Below are positions 8,468 through 16,376 of a DNA stretch of 23,978 nucleotides, piece after piece. Every line of letters begins with the position of its first letter. Within the stretch, counting starts at the first letter, position 1. The notes under the pieces were generated by a model that was not told the DNA's origin, did no database searches, and saw nothing but the letters and a program-made list of their open reading frames with translations. This DNA comes from CAZKEW01 sp964558915 (GTDB taxonomy: Bacteria; Acidobacteriota; Aminicenantia; Aminicenantales; UBA8522), in the NCBI GenBank assembly GCA_964558915.1, contig CAZLFV010000036.1, forward strand, positions 1 to 23,978, read 5' to 3'. The position numbers and the translations under genes are program-made.

Positions 8468-9867
8468 TATTTTTGTCTGATATCGGCTTTCAGAAACGAA
8501 AAATACACGGCCAGGCAGAGCAAAATATTCAACCCGGCCAGGATCCCGATATCTCGGAGCGCGTTCTTCAGAGCCGAGCCCAGCGGCACATCTTTTTCTT
8601 CGAACTTGGGAATGGCGTTGAAGTCCACGGGCCTGGCCGAAAGCATCCGCCGGTGCTGGTTCCCTTCGGCCAGAAGATGGAGGCTCTGAGGGTCCTCCTT
8701 GTCTTTGGCCAGGACAAATTCCTTGAGGATCTCCCGGTATCTTTTGAGCTGCCCGTAAAGCCTTTCGAACCGGACAACTCCCGTTCCGGCCAGAGCTTCC
8801 GAGGCATATTGATATAAGGCGGTCGGGGATATCCGCGACAGGTTTTTCCCGGCGTTCGCCTGGGCGATGATCTTATTCATGTACTCATCTCGGACTTGAG
8901 CTCGTGCCTCTGTGATGGCATTGAAAAGGGCTGCCCGGGCCGGAGGATTGACCTCTACACCCGATCCCCAATTTCCCGCGTATTTTCCAAATTTTTCTGA
9001 GTTGGACCAGATTTGCCTGTACATGGCGGCGAATTTTTCGTCGAATTCCGCCCGTGTCGGGACCCGGACTGATTTTTCCGCGGCAAAACGGCCGAAGGAC
9101 GGAATAACGATCACCAGAGTGACCCAGAAGAAAAGCAAGGCGACAATGCTTGAGGAGGATTGCGAAGACAAGCTTGAAATGAGTGTCCCCAGGAGGACAA
9201 AAAACGAGAGATAGAGGAGCGAGAGCGCGATAAAGATAATAAGTTTTATTCCCAGGCCATTTATTGGGATTCCCCCGATAATAACGACGATAATGTTCAC
9301 AATCAAGCCGACAAAGAGGGGAACGGCCAATGTCAGGATTCCACTGGCGTATTTTCCAATGATGACTTTATCCCTAGGAACGGCGTTCGACATCATCAGA
9401 CTGAGGGTTCCGCGATGTTTCTCCGAAGAGAGCGAGTCAAACGTCATCAGGATGGCCATAAAACTCAGGATGAAAGCGATGATGAATGTCCAGTCGATAT
9501 CGGCAAACCTGGGGAAAAGAAAGTTTGATCGACTTTCCACCTCGGGATACCGGATGCTGAAGGCATCCGTCCGAAAATTATTGGGAAAGGATTTTTCGTT
9601 GCCCTCCGCCATGAGCTGCGTCACCGAGGGTTCCTTCCGGACAGTCTGGACATAGTTGGGAATGAGGTTCAACGCGGCGGACTGTTTCTCCAACCCGGCG
9701 AGATTTGTGTTTTTAATATTGAGATAATCCATTCGTTCGTTTTTGTATTTTCCGATAAACGCTACGCCGCTGGCGACAAAAACAGCGACGGTCAAAAGCA
9801 AAGTCAGGATAAATCTGAAGGTTGATAAATTTCCCTGGAGCTCTTTCTTGATGATTGTTCCGAGCAT
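8467..9867 (-). CDS. ABC-2 family permease P6 (type A)
   Basis: 466 residues. It starts MLGTIIKKELQGNLSTFRF, with TM1 at about 20-38, then a periplasmic loop with RKEPSVTQLMAEG and YPEVESRSNFLFPRFADIDW before TM2. The coupling motif is TFDSLSSEKHRGTLSLMMSN. TM3-TM5 end at LVIVIPSFGRFAA. The second periplasmic domain includes ISPTALYQYASEALAGTG and ARPVDFNAIPKFEEKDVPLG. TM6 follows, and the tail is ADIRQK. It is the type A partner of P5, whose stop lies 9 nt upstream, and a close paralogue of P8 and more distantly of P2. Very basic and very hydrophobic segments follow the positive-inside rule, giving six TM helices with N- and C-termini in the cytoplasm. The transported molecule is not evident. 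Confidence 0.9.
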   Translation of the reverse strand: MLGTIIKKELQGNLSTFRFILTLLLTVAVFVASGVAFIGKYKNERMDYLNIKNTNLAGLEKQSAALNLIPNYVQTVRKEPSVTQLMAEGNEKSFPNNFRTDAFSIRYPEVESRSNFLFPRFADIDWTFIIAFILSFMAILMTFDSLSSEKHRGTLSLMMSNAVPRDKVIIGKYASGILTLAVPLFVGLIVNIIVVIIGGIPINGLGIKLIIFIALSLLYLSFFVLLGTLISSLSSQSSSSIVALLFFWVTLVIVIPSFGRFAAEKSVRVPTRAEFDEKFAAMYRQIWSNSEKFGKYAGNWGSGVEVNPPARAALFNAITEARAQVRDEYMNKIIAQANAGKNLSRISPTALYQYASEALAGTGVVRFERLYGQLKRYREILKEFVLAKDKEDPQSLHLLAEGNQHRRMLSARPVDFNAIPKFEEKDVPLGSALKNALRDIGILAGLNILLCLAVYFSFLKADIRQK

Positions 9868-9876
9868 CTTTCCCCT

Positions 9877-11385
9877 CTATCTCACATCGTACTTCAAGAC
9901 GGCGACAAAAGCGCAGGCGAGAAAGACGATCCCCATGAAGATCAAAATCAAAAGATCGGGTAGGATTTCCCTTAGAGAATCCAGGACAGACGCTTGGCGA
10001 TAGTGGAATTCGGGGAAATCCGAGAGGTCAATGGGTTTCGGCTGATAATGGGCATACTTGATGTAGACCGCCATATACTCTTGAGCATTCTTCACCTCGA
10101 AGATCTTGTCTTCGGGGATTGTGGAAAAGTACCTGACGGACGAGAAAGCTTTTCTTTTCTCGAGAAAATCGACGATTTTCTGCCGGTAATCCCGGGCCTG
10201 GCGGCTGAAGGCCTCCAGGCTTGAGATGTCGGTACGGGAGAGAGCGCTCATGAGATTTTCGTACAGCGAAAGGGGAGAAATCCTGGCCAGAGAATCCGCC
10301 CACTTCCTTTGCTCGATGAGTTGACGGATGTATGTCTGTTTGAGTTCTCCGATCTCCCGGGCGGCATTGGCCGAGAGAGGAAGAATGCGCTCCATGAGCC
10401 TGATCCTTCCCCGGAAGAAGGCCGCTGAACCGAATTTGACGTATCCTCCCCACAATTCTTGGGCATCGCTTTCTACATCATAGCCGGATTCAGGCGGAAG
10501 CTGACGGCTGATGTTGGAAATCTGAATATTCAGGTTCGTTCCAATTTCCCTGATTTGAGCGTTGAGCTTTCCGGCCATCTCAACGGGTTTGAACTGAGTC
10601 GCCAAATAAGAGCTGACATTGGGAATAATGAGGAGAAAGGTTACCCATATGAAGAGGAGCACGAGGAGCGTGTCGGAGGCTCTCTTGGTCAGGGAGGAAA
10701 CAAGCAGACCGATGCTCAGAAATACCGAGACCACGACCAGAGAGACGATGGCCATCAAAGCGATCCGCAGCCAATTTTCGCCGGTCAAAACGATAACGGG
10801 AGAAAGGGCCATGATTAAAATCGTGGTCAAAAATCCGAGAGCTATCGGTATGGCCAGGGTCAGAAGGCCGGCCAGAAACTTCGCCCATAATATCTTATAG
10901 CGAGGGGTCTCGTTGGAGAGCATGAGGCGCAAGGTCCCATCCTCTTTCTCTCCTGAAATGGCATCGTAGGCCAAAAGAACGGCCAGGACACTGATCACGA
11001 GCTTGAAGACAAGGACGATATCGAGGACGGAAAACATGGCCAGGAGCGGGTTTTTGCTCGTGCCGGCATTTGTCAAGACGGGAATTTCTTCGACCGAGAT
11101 CTGGGCCGACTTGGCCACATTTTCTTCGACACCCTTGCTGAACAGGGTGAGAATTTCCGGCGGTTTATAAATCGTCGGAGTAAGATTCTGATAGGTCAGA
11201 ACCTGTTTGAGTTCGGCGCTGTTCTTGGAGACAAACCTGTCGTATTCTTTCAGCGCCTGTCGATAATCGCTGATCAGGATCGACGAAAAGAGGACCGTCA
11301 GGATAACAAGCAGCGCCGTCCCCACGGCAAAGCGCAGCGTCAGCAGGTTGGAGAGAAGTTCCTTTCTCACGATTTTCCCAATCAT
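9877..11385 (-). CDS. ABC-2 family permease P5 (type B)
   Basis: 502 residues from ATG 11385. This start has an AGGAG ribosome site (around 11393-11397) and gives the family N-terminus MIGKIVRKELLSN. A GTG at 11412 would extend it by nine residues and overlap the P4 stop by 4 nt; it is the alternative. Key motifs are IYKPPEILTLFSKGVEENVA in periplasmic loop 1, AYDAISGEKEDGTLRLMLSN at the coupling helix, LLIIPNVSSYLA at TM5, ISPLSLYENLMSALSRTD in periplasmic domain 2, KAFSSVRYFSTIPE, DLSDFPEFHY, and KYDVR at the end. It pairs with P6 as a two-gene module and is the closest paralogue of P7; the TG-to-TD change in the ISP motif is shared only by these two. Confidence 0.9.
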   Translation of the reverse strand: MIGKIVRKELLSNLLTLRFAVGTALLVILTVLFSSILISDYRQALKEYDRFVSKNSAELKQVLTYQNLTPTIYKPPEILTLFSKGVEENVAKSAQISVEEIPVLTNAGTSKNPLLAMFSVLDIVLVFKLVISVLAVLLAYDAISGEKEDGTLRLMLSNETPRYKILWAKFLAGLLTLAIPIALGFLTTILIMALSPVIVLTGENWLRIALMAIVSLVVVSVFLSIGLLVSSLTKRASDTLLVLLFIWVTFLLIIPNVSSYLATQFKPVEMAGKLNAQIREIGTNLNIQISNISRQLPPESGYDVESDAQELWGGYVKFGSAAFFRGRIRLMERILPLSANAAREIGELKQTYIRQLIEQRKWADSLARISPLSLYENLMSALSRTDISSLEAFSRQARDYRQKIVDFLEKRKAFSSVRYFSTIPEDKIFEVKNAQEYMAVYIKYAHYQPKPIDLSDFPEFHYRQASVLDSLREILPDLLILIFMGIVFLACAFVAVLKYDVR

Positions 11386-11408
11386 CACCCGATCTCCTTT
11401 TTGATCTT

Positions 11409-12836
11409 TCACCTCGCATCGTATTTGATGAATGACACGTATCCTGCACTGAAAAAGATGAGGTTAAAAACGAGCAGCACGGCGAAATCCGGAAAGGTCT
11501 GCTTGAATCGCCAATCAAAAGGGGCCTCTTTATAGATGAATTTCGGCCGGTCGCTCATGTCAACAGGAGTGTTCCACCAGTCTTTCGTCGGGTCTTGTTT
11601 TTGAAGAAGGGATATTTTGATCCGAGTGTAATCATCGAATAGGCGGACCCAATCCTCGGCGATTTGATGAAAATACATTTCGTTTCGCATTCCCGTCGAA
11701 GACAGGTCAGTGGCGAGATAGGTAAAATCGGAAACGGGAGAAATCATGGAAATGATGGCGGCCAGCCGTGTTTGTGCTTCCTCTTTCCGGTCCACCTCGT
11801 CCCAAAGAAACCTGGCTTTTTCATTTTGAATCCGGTTGACTTCATCTAATATGCTCTGAATTTCCTTCACCCGGGTTTCATAGGCCTCGCGAAACGCCGG
11901 ATCTTTGGCCACCCGTTCTTTGGCCGCGGCTTCGGGGATGTTTTCGGCTAGAACTGGAAATTTTTTGGTCAATTCACGAATCTTTTCTGCGATCTGCGCC
12001 CGCGCCAGCTCGTCCCTCTCGACCTCGGTCAGGCGGAAGACTTCTCTTCCGATCTTGATACGAGATGGGCTAAGGGAGATGAAGGATGCGGCAAAAGGGC
12101 TCAGGTTGGGGATGACCAGCACGAGAAGGACCCAAACAAAAAGCGACGTCATGATGGAGGCGGAGCTGGACTGATGGCGAGAAGAGATGAGTATTCCCAG
12201 GCCGTAAAAAACGGCAAAATACAAAAGGGATCCCAGAAAAATCAACCCGAGGGCCTGCCAATCGGTGCCTCTCCAGGAGATTCTGGAATTCAAAAGAATC
12301 ATGAGCAGGCCGAGAAGGAGGGATACGAGAAACGGCAGGAGAAGGGTCAAGGTCCCGCCAACGATTTTGCCCAAGATGATCTTGGACCGGGATATGGAAT
12401 TCGAGAGCATGAGCTTTAGCGTTCCGTCCTCCTTCTCGCCGGACACAGAATCATAGGAAAAAAGGAGGGCCACCAGGCTTAAGAGAATCGTCACGATAAA
12501 CGTCAAATCGAGCAGCGGAAATATGACCGGCAGGGGATCATTGTCGAATTGCCCGATGTTGACATCCGAGGAAAGACCCCGGATAAGGGCATAGAAAGGG
12601 ATCGGCGGTTGGGAAGGGGAGAGGATGTTCCCGACGCGGTTGTAGTGAGCGTAATTTTTTAAGTAATTCTCGATTTCGGCCTGCCTTTGCGAATATTCAT
12701 CGAGTTTCCTCACGTAGTCGTTGGTCAGGACGAATACGGCGAAGGCGACGGTCACCAGGATAAGGATGAAGGTTACGACGAAGCGGAACGAATAAATGTT
12801 ATTTTGAATCTCTTTCTTGATAATCGTTGTCAACAT
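11409..12836 (-). CDS. ABC-2 family permease P4
   Basis: 475 residues from ATG 12836, which has a GGGGAA ribosome site and gives MLTTIIKKEIQNNIYSFRF. The frame is open back to 12992, but that stretch overlaps P3 and lacks family similarity. TM1 is followed by a loop with PSQPPIPFYALIRGLSSDV. The coupling motif is SYDSVSGEKEDGTLKLMLSN. TM5 ends LVLVIPNLSPFAA. The long second periplasmic domain is charged and helical (ELARAQIAEKIRELTKKFPV, DEVNRIQNEKARF, probably coiled coil) and includes ISPVSDFTYLATDLSSTG and DWWNTPVDMSDRPKF. TM6 is last, and the tail is IKYDAR. It is the second member of the P3/P4 pair, 22 nt downstream of P3. Confidence 0.9.
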   Translation of the reverse strand: MLTTIIKKEIQNNIYSFRFVVTFILILVTVAFAVFVLTNDYVRKLDEYSQRQAEIENYLKNYAHYNRVGNILSPSQPPIPFYALIRGLSSDVNIGQFDNDPLPVIFPLLDLTFIVTILLSLVALLFSYDSVSGEKEDGTLKLMLSNSISRSKIILGKIVGGTLTLLLPFLVSLLLGLLMILLNSRISWRGTDWQALGLIFLGSLLYFAVFYGLGILISSRHQSSSASIMTSLFVWVLLVLVIPNLSPFAASFISLSPSRIKIGREVFRLTEVERDELARAQIAEKIRELTKKFPVLAENIPEAAAKERVAKDPAFREAYETRVKEIQSILDEVNRIQNEKARFLWDEVDRKEEAQTRLAAIISMISPVSDFTYLATDLSSTGMRNEMYFHQIAEDWVRLFDDYTRIKISLLQKQDPTKDWWNTPVDMSDRPKFIYKEAPFDWRFKQTFPDFAVLLVFNLIFFSAGYVSFIKYDAR

Positions 12837-12858
12837 GTTTTTCCCCGTTCGTTCCTTT

Positions 12859-14127
12859 TTACCGAACGTCGTATCGAGCGAAGACGAAATAGCCCAGGGC
12901 AAAAAAGAGGATGTTGAAGACGAAGAGCCAGGCAATATCGAACAGTCCTCCCTGGGCCAGGATTTGGTCCACGGATCGGTAAGAGTAGACAAATGCCGGA
13001 TGCTGTTTGATATTGCTGTTGAAATCGCTCAGGATCAGTTCTTTGTGGCGGATGATTTCTTCTTTTAATCGGCGCTCTTCGCCGATTCCGGTCCCGGCGA
13101 TTTCGGTGACCGCATAGACAAAGCTGGCCGAGGGGGAGATGCGGTTGATATTCTTGGAGAGTCTGACGAGACGGTTGAACTTGTTCCGAAAATCGGCTTC
13201 GAGCTTGTTGTTCTCTTCGTTAATCACCCCGTAGTGCGCCCTGTATTGCTTCCACCAGTCGCTCCTCTTGTCCGATCGGGCTTTTTGACGTTCGATTTCC
13301 CCGAGAAGGACCTCCCGCGTCCAGATCTGATTCCGCTTTTCACTCAGGGCCGTGACAGAGGGGAGGCTCACTAACTGGCGGGCCAGGAGAGTCCCCAGGT
13401 TGGGGATAACAAACACCAGAAGGGCCCAGATGAAGAGGAGCATCACGATGGACGCCGCCGAGCGTCGGGTGATCGTCGAGACGAAAATGCCCAGACTTAA
13501 GAAAAGGGCGATATAGACAAGCGCGAGCAGAACGAAGAGCAGCATCCGGCCGATGTTGGCCGACGAAAGGCGGATACTAGAATCCAGGCTGAGCAGGGCA
13601 AAACCCAGGCCCGTGACCAGGACAAAGGGGACGGCCAGGCTGAGATAGTTCCCCATCCATTTCCCGGCGAGGACTTTCGCCCGCGATACCGAATTGGACA
13701 GCATCTGGCGCAGAGTCCCGCCCTCTTTTTCTTTGCTGACTTGGTCAAACCCGAAGAGGAAGGCCACCAGGGACAAGACAACCCGGACGATATAGAGAAA
13801 ATCCGGCGTGGGGAAGAAAGAAAAAATGACATTCCCGGATTGCTGTCCCGCCCGGACATCGATCCCGATCCGGCTGATTTCAAAAGACCGCGTCATGGAT
13901 TCCTCTAGGCCTCTGGCGAAGATCGACAGCGGATTGGGGGGAATGACGGCGATCGGTTGTTCCGAGGTCGGTTTGATGAGCTGATAGTCGGAGAGGCGGG
14001 CCTTGTAATCCCGGTACATAATAAAAAAACTGGTGAAGATCAGGAGAGCGACAAGGAGGATTACGACGAAAAACTTATAGCTGAGAAGATTGGAGACGAT
14101 CTCTTTTCTGGCGACTGTCCAGAGCAT
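12859..14127 (-). CDS. ABC-2 family permease P3
   Basis: 422 residues, the shortest of the eight. It starts MLWTVARKEIVSNLLSYKF, with an AGGGAA ribosome site and a 9-nt gap from the ATPase gene. TM1 is followed by a loop with VIPPNPLSIFARGLEESMTR. The coupling motif is GFDQVSKEKEGGTLRQMLSN, with Lys replacing the usual Gly before EKE. TM5 ends LVFVIPNLGTLLA. Periplasmic domain 2 has a charged helical stretch (NEENNKLEADFRNKFNRL) and ISPSASFVYAVTEIAGTG. TM6 and the tail ARYDVR complete it. It is the first permease after the ATPase and pairs with P4. Family call is firm from topology and motifs; substrate is unknown. Confidence 0.9.
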   Translation of the reverse strand: MLWTVARKEIVSNLLSYKFFVVILLVALLIFTSFFIMYRDYKARLSDYQLIKPTSEQPIAVIPPNPLSIFARGLEESMTRSFEISRIGIDVRAGQQSGNVIFSFFPTPDFLYIVRVVLSLVAFLFGFDQVSKEKEGGTLRQMLSNSVSRAKVLAGKWMGNYLSLAVPFVLVTGLGFALLSLDSSIRLSSANIGRMLLFVLLALVYIALFLSLGIFVSTITRRSAASIVMLLFIWALLVFVIPNLGTLLARQLVSLPSVTALSEKRNQIWTREVLLGEIERQKARSDKRSDWWKQYRAHYGVINEENNKLEADFRNKFNRLVRLSKNINRISPSASFVYAVTEIAGTGIGEERRLKEEIIRHKELILSDFNSNIKQHPAFVYSYRSVDQILAQGGLFDIAWLFVFNILFFALGYFVFARYDVR

Positions 14128-14136
14128 GGTTCCCTA

Positions 14137-14877
14137 TTAAACCGTCAGCGGTTCGGAGCGCATGTAATCAATGTAAATCTTCACCAGGTCCTCGTACTGG
14201 AGCTCTTCCCGCGTTCGTTCCATCACTAGCCGGCCTTCCTTCATAATTCCTACGCGGTCGCCAATTTCCTTGGCCCGGAAAATGTCATGCGTTGACATCA
14301 GGATCGATTTCCCTTCTGTTTTCAGCTCGGAAAGAATTTCCAAGAATTCGGCGGCGGCCTTGGGATCCAATCCGGCCGTCGGCTCATCGAGGAGAATGGA
14401 GGGTGCGTTCTTGATTATGGCGATCGAGATCCCAAGCTTCTGCCTCATCCCTTTGGAGAAATTCTTCACCCTCTGCTCGAAGGCCTTCTCTTGGAGAGAC
14501 ACTCTCCGCATCACATGGTAATAATCTTCCTTGGAGAGGTTTGCCTTTCCTCCAAGCTTGGCGAAGAAATCCAGGTTCTGGCGGGCTGTGAAGTTACCGT
14601 AGAGCATGACGTTCTCCGAAACAAAGGAGACGTATTTCTTAGCTTCGAGGGGGTTTTTGGTGACGTCGATACTGTTGATGAAACAGGTTCCGGTCGTCGG
14701 GGGAATGAAATTCAGAAAAAGATTGATGGTTGTTGTCTTGCCCGCGCCGTTGGCCCCAAGAAGGCAGTACACTTCGCCCGGACGAACCTCCAGATTCAGA
14801 TGGTCCAGGGCCAGGACCCCGTCCTCATACCTTTTCGACAGGTCTTCGGCCTTAAGAATCGGGTTTGATTTTGCCAT
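14137..14877 (-). CDS. ABC transporter ATP-binding protein, the only ATPase in the cluster
   Basis: 246 residues, cytoplasmic nucleotide-binding domain of the ABC-2 (CcmA-like) type that powers the neighbouring permeases. Walker A is GANGAGKT at 41-48. The Q-loop region reads SFVSENVMLYGNFTA (85-99), with Glu in place of Gln, common in this subfamily. The signature is FSKGM at 140-144, in the SKGMRQKL form usual for ABC-2 ATPases. Walker B is ILLDEP at 161-166, the D-loop GLD follows, and the switch His is H197 in MSTHD. The start at 14877 is preferred over 14895 because a perfect AGGAGGT lies 6 nt upstream. The gene sits between P2 and P3. With eight permeases and no other ATPase in view, it probably has to serve all permease pairs. 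Confidence 0.95.
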   Translation of the reverse strand: MAKSNPILKAEDLSKRYEDGVLALDHLNLEVRPGEVYCLLGANGAGKTTTINLFLNFIPPTTGTCFINSIDVTKNPLEAKKYVSFVSENVMLYGNFTARQNLDFFAKLGGKANLSKEDYYHVMRRVSLQEKAFEQRVKNFSKGMRQKLGISIAIIKNAPSILLDEPTAGLDPKAAAEFLEILSELKTEGKSILMSTHDIFRAKEIGDRVGIMKEGRLVMERTREELQYEDLVKIYIDYMRSEPLTV

Positions 14878-14969
14878 GTGGTTACCTCCTAACATTGTTA
14901 TGTCAAGCTTCCTTGGGAGGCCAGGGAATCTTACTAAAAAAATATTTTTTTTCCGACATCCCAGACACG
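14878..14969 (-). other. Intergenic spacer upstream of the ATPase gene
   Basis: The 92-nt gap between P2 and the ATPase is the longest non-coding break inside the permease block apart from the adaptor/P1 gap. It contains an A/T palindromic tract (A7-TA-T8, around 14935-14952) and the strong ATPase ribosome site (14884-14890). I see no correctly spaced -24/-12 promoter and no terminator. An 18-codon open frame at 14903-14959 is probably chance. Confidence 0.5.
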
Positions 14970-16367
14970 TTATCTCGCATCGTATTTTTGAAATTTATAG
15001 AAAACCAGGATAAACAGCAGAAGATTATAGGCGATCAAAAGCGCTGCGTATTTTGCCGCATCCTTCAGCCGGTCTCCGGCGCCGATCTCTTTCTCCTCGA
15101 ATTTAGGGATCGTGTTGAAATCCACCGGCTTCTTGGAAAGATAATCGGGGTGGAAATAGATATGGAAGCTTTCGGGATCCTTCCGGTCTTCGGCCTTAAA
15201 AAATTCGAGGTATTGATTCTGGTATTGTCTGACTTGGCTCCAAAGTTTTTGGAAATGGAAAATTCCCGTCCCGGCGACAGAGGAGGCCGCGTATTCGAAG
15301 AGGGAAGCCGGCGAGATAAAATTAAGCTTTCGTAAGGTCTCGACGGCGTCGATTTTCTTCTGTAAATAAAAATCATAGACGTCCTGGCGTGACTTGTGGG
15401 CCTCGAGGCCGATTCTCGCGTTTAGCCGGGTTGATTCGGCGTCGCCAGTTGTCACCCGATAATCGGCATTTGAATATCTGCCCCAGACTTCTCGCCAGGC
15501 CTGTTCAGACAGCTCTTCGATTTTTTGGGCCGTGGGGACATCATATTTTTTCATATTCAGAAATAATCCAGATGATTTCGGAAGAATCGCGACCAGGAAA
15601 ATCCAGACAAGAAGGCAGAGGACGAGGCTATTCTTAGAGCTATGGCTGAGGGCGGACAGCAGCAGGCCGATCAGGATAAAGATGGAAAGGTAGAGGAGAG
15701 AAAAGATAAAAAACAAAAATACGCTGAAGACAAAACCGGAAGAAATAGTGACGGCCGGTGACAGGGATAAGAGAATAAAGCCGATAATAATTCCAAAAAG
15801 CAAAGGCAGGAGGATCGTCATCAGGGCGCTTAGATATTTGGCCGAGACAACATCGGCTCTTCGAAGGGGATTTGAAAGGACGAGCCGTAGGGTACCCTTT
15901 TCTTTTTCGGAAGAAAGGGCGTTGTACGTCAGAAGAATGGCAAAAAAGCTCAAGAGGAATTGGACGGCGAACTTGAGATCCGCCGCATAAAAAGCGGAGG
16001 AATCCGGATTTCCGGCTTTTGGGGGGCTTTTGATTTCGCCGATCACGAACGTATAGCCCTTGAGGATAAAGGAGACCCCCTGCGGAATTTTCTCCTCATA
16101 TCCGTCGGCGATAAACCGGTTCGGACGCGGTTTCATGACGAATAACAAAGGCGTCGAAAGGAGGTTGACTAACTCTTTGGACGACGCTGTAAGCTTTCTG
16201 TCGTTTTCGATCGCGTTTTTTGAATAGCGCCTCTCGAGGTCTTGATAATGGCCGACGAAGAGCAAGGCGAAAACGACGATGGTCATAACGACGAGAACGA
16301 AGTTGATGAGGAATCGGGCGCTGACGATGTCTTCGACGAGCTGCCTTCTCCACAATTCCTTCAACAT
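14970..16367 (-). CDS. ABC-2 family permease P2 (type A)
   Basis: 465 residues. The N-terminus MLKELWRRQLVEDIVSARF departs from the usual +KE motif of its paralogues. TM1 is followed by a loop with VMKPRPNRFIADGYEEKIPQ. The coupling motif is TYNALSSEKEKGTLRLVLSN. TM5 ends LVAILPKSSGLFL. Periplasmic domain 2 contains ISPASLFEYAASSVAGTG and KKPVDFNTIPKFEEKEIGAG, the same PVDFN-IPKFEEK block found in P6 and P8, which places it in type A. TM6 and KYDAR end the protein. A TTAGAGGA ribosome site lies in the 9-nt gap after P1. It is the second member of the P1/P2 pair, directly upstream of the ATPase gene. Confidence 0.9.
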   Translation of the reverse strand: MLKELWRRQLVEDIVSARFLINFVLVVMTIVVFALLFVGHYQDLERRYSKNAIENDRKLTASSKELVNLLSTPLLFVMKPRPNRFIADGYEEKIPQGVSFILKGYTFVIGEIKSPPKAGNPDSSAFYAADLKFAVQFLLSFFAILLTYNALSSEKEKGTLRLVLSNPLRRADVVSAKYLSALMTILLPLLFGIIIGFILLSLSPAVTISSGFVFSVFLFFIFSLLYLSIFILIGLLLSALSHSSKNSLVLCLLVWIFLVAILPKSSGLFLNMKKYDVPTAQKIEELSEQAWREVWGRYSNADYRVTTGDAESTRLNARIGLEAHKSRQDVYDFYLQKKIDAVETLRKLNFISPASLFEYAASSVAGTGIFHFQKLWSQVRQYQNQYLEFFKAEDRKDPESFHIYFHPDYLSKKPVDFNTIPKFEEKEIGAGDRLKDAAKYAALLIAYNLLLFILVFYKFQKYDAR

Positions 16368-16376
16368 TCCGTTCCT

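Noticed and set aside
12837..12992. N-terminal extension of permease P4 to 12992
   Set aside because: It overlaps the P3 coding sequence by more than 130 nt, lacks similarity to paralogues, and the ATG at 12836 has a ribosome site and the family N-terminus.
14445..14459. ATPase signature FSKGM instead of LSGGQ as a possible defect
   Set aside because: The (F/Y/L)SKGM(R/K)Q form is normal in CcmA-like ABC-2 ATPases, so it is not an anomaly.
14903..14959. 18-codon open frame upstream of the ATPase
   Set aside because: Too short and driven by an A/T homopolymer tract; no coupling geometry with the neighbours.
15886..15898. GGGTACCC-type palindrome within P2 considered as another enhancer site
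   Set aside because: It lacks the 4-nt spacer and the TTACCC/GGGTAA half-sites, and no -24/-12 element follows.
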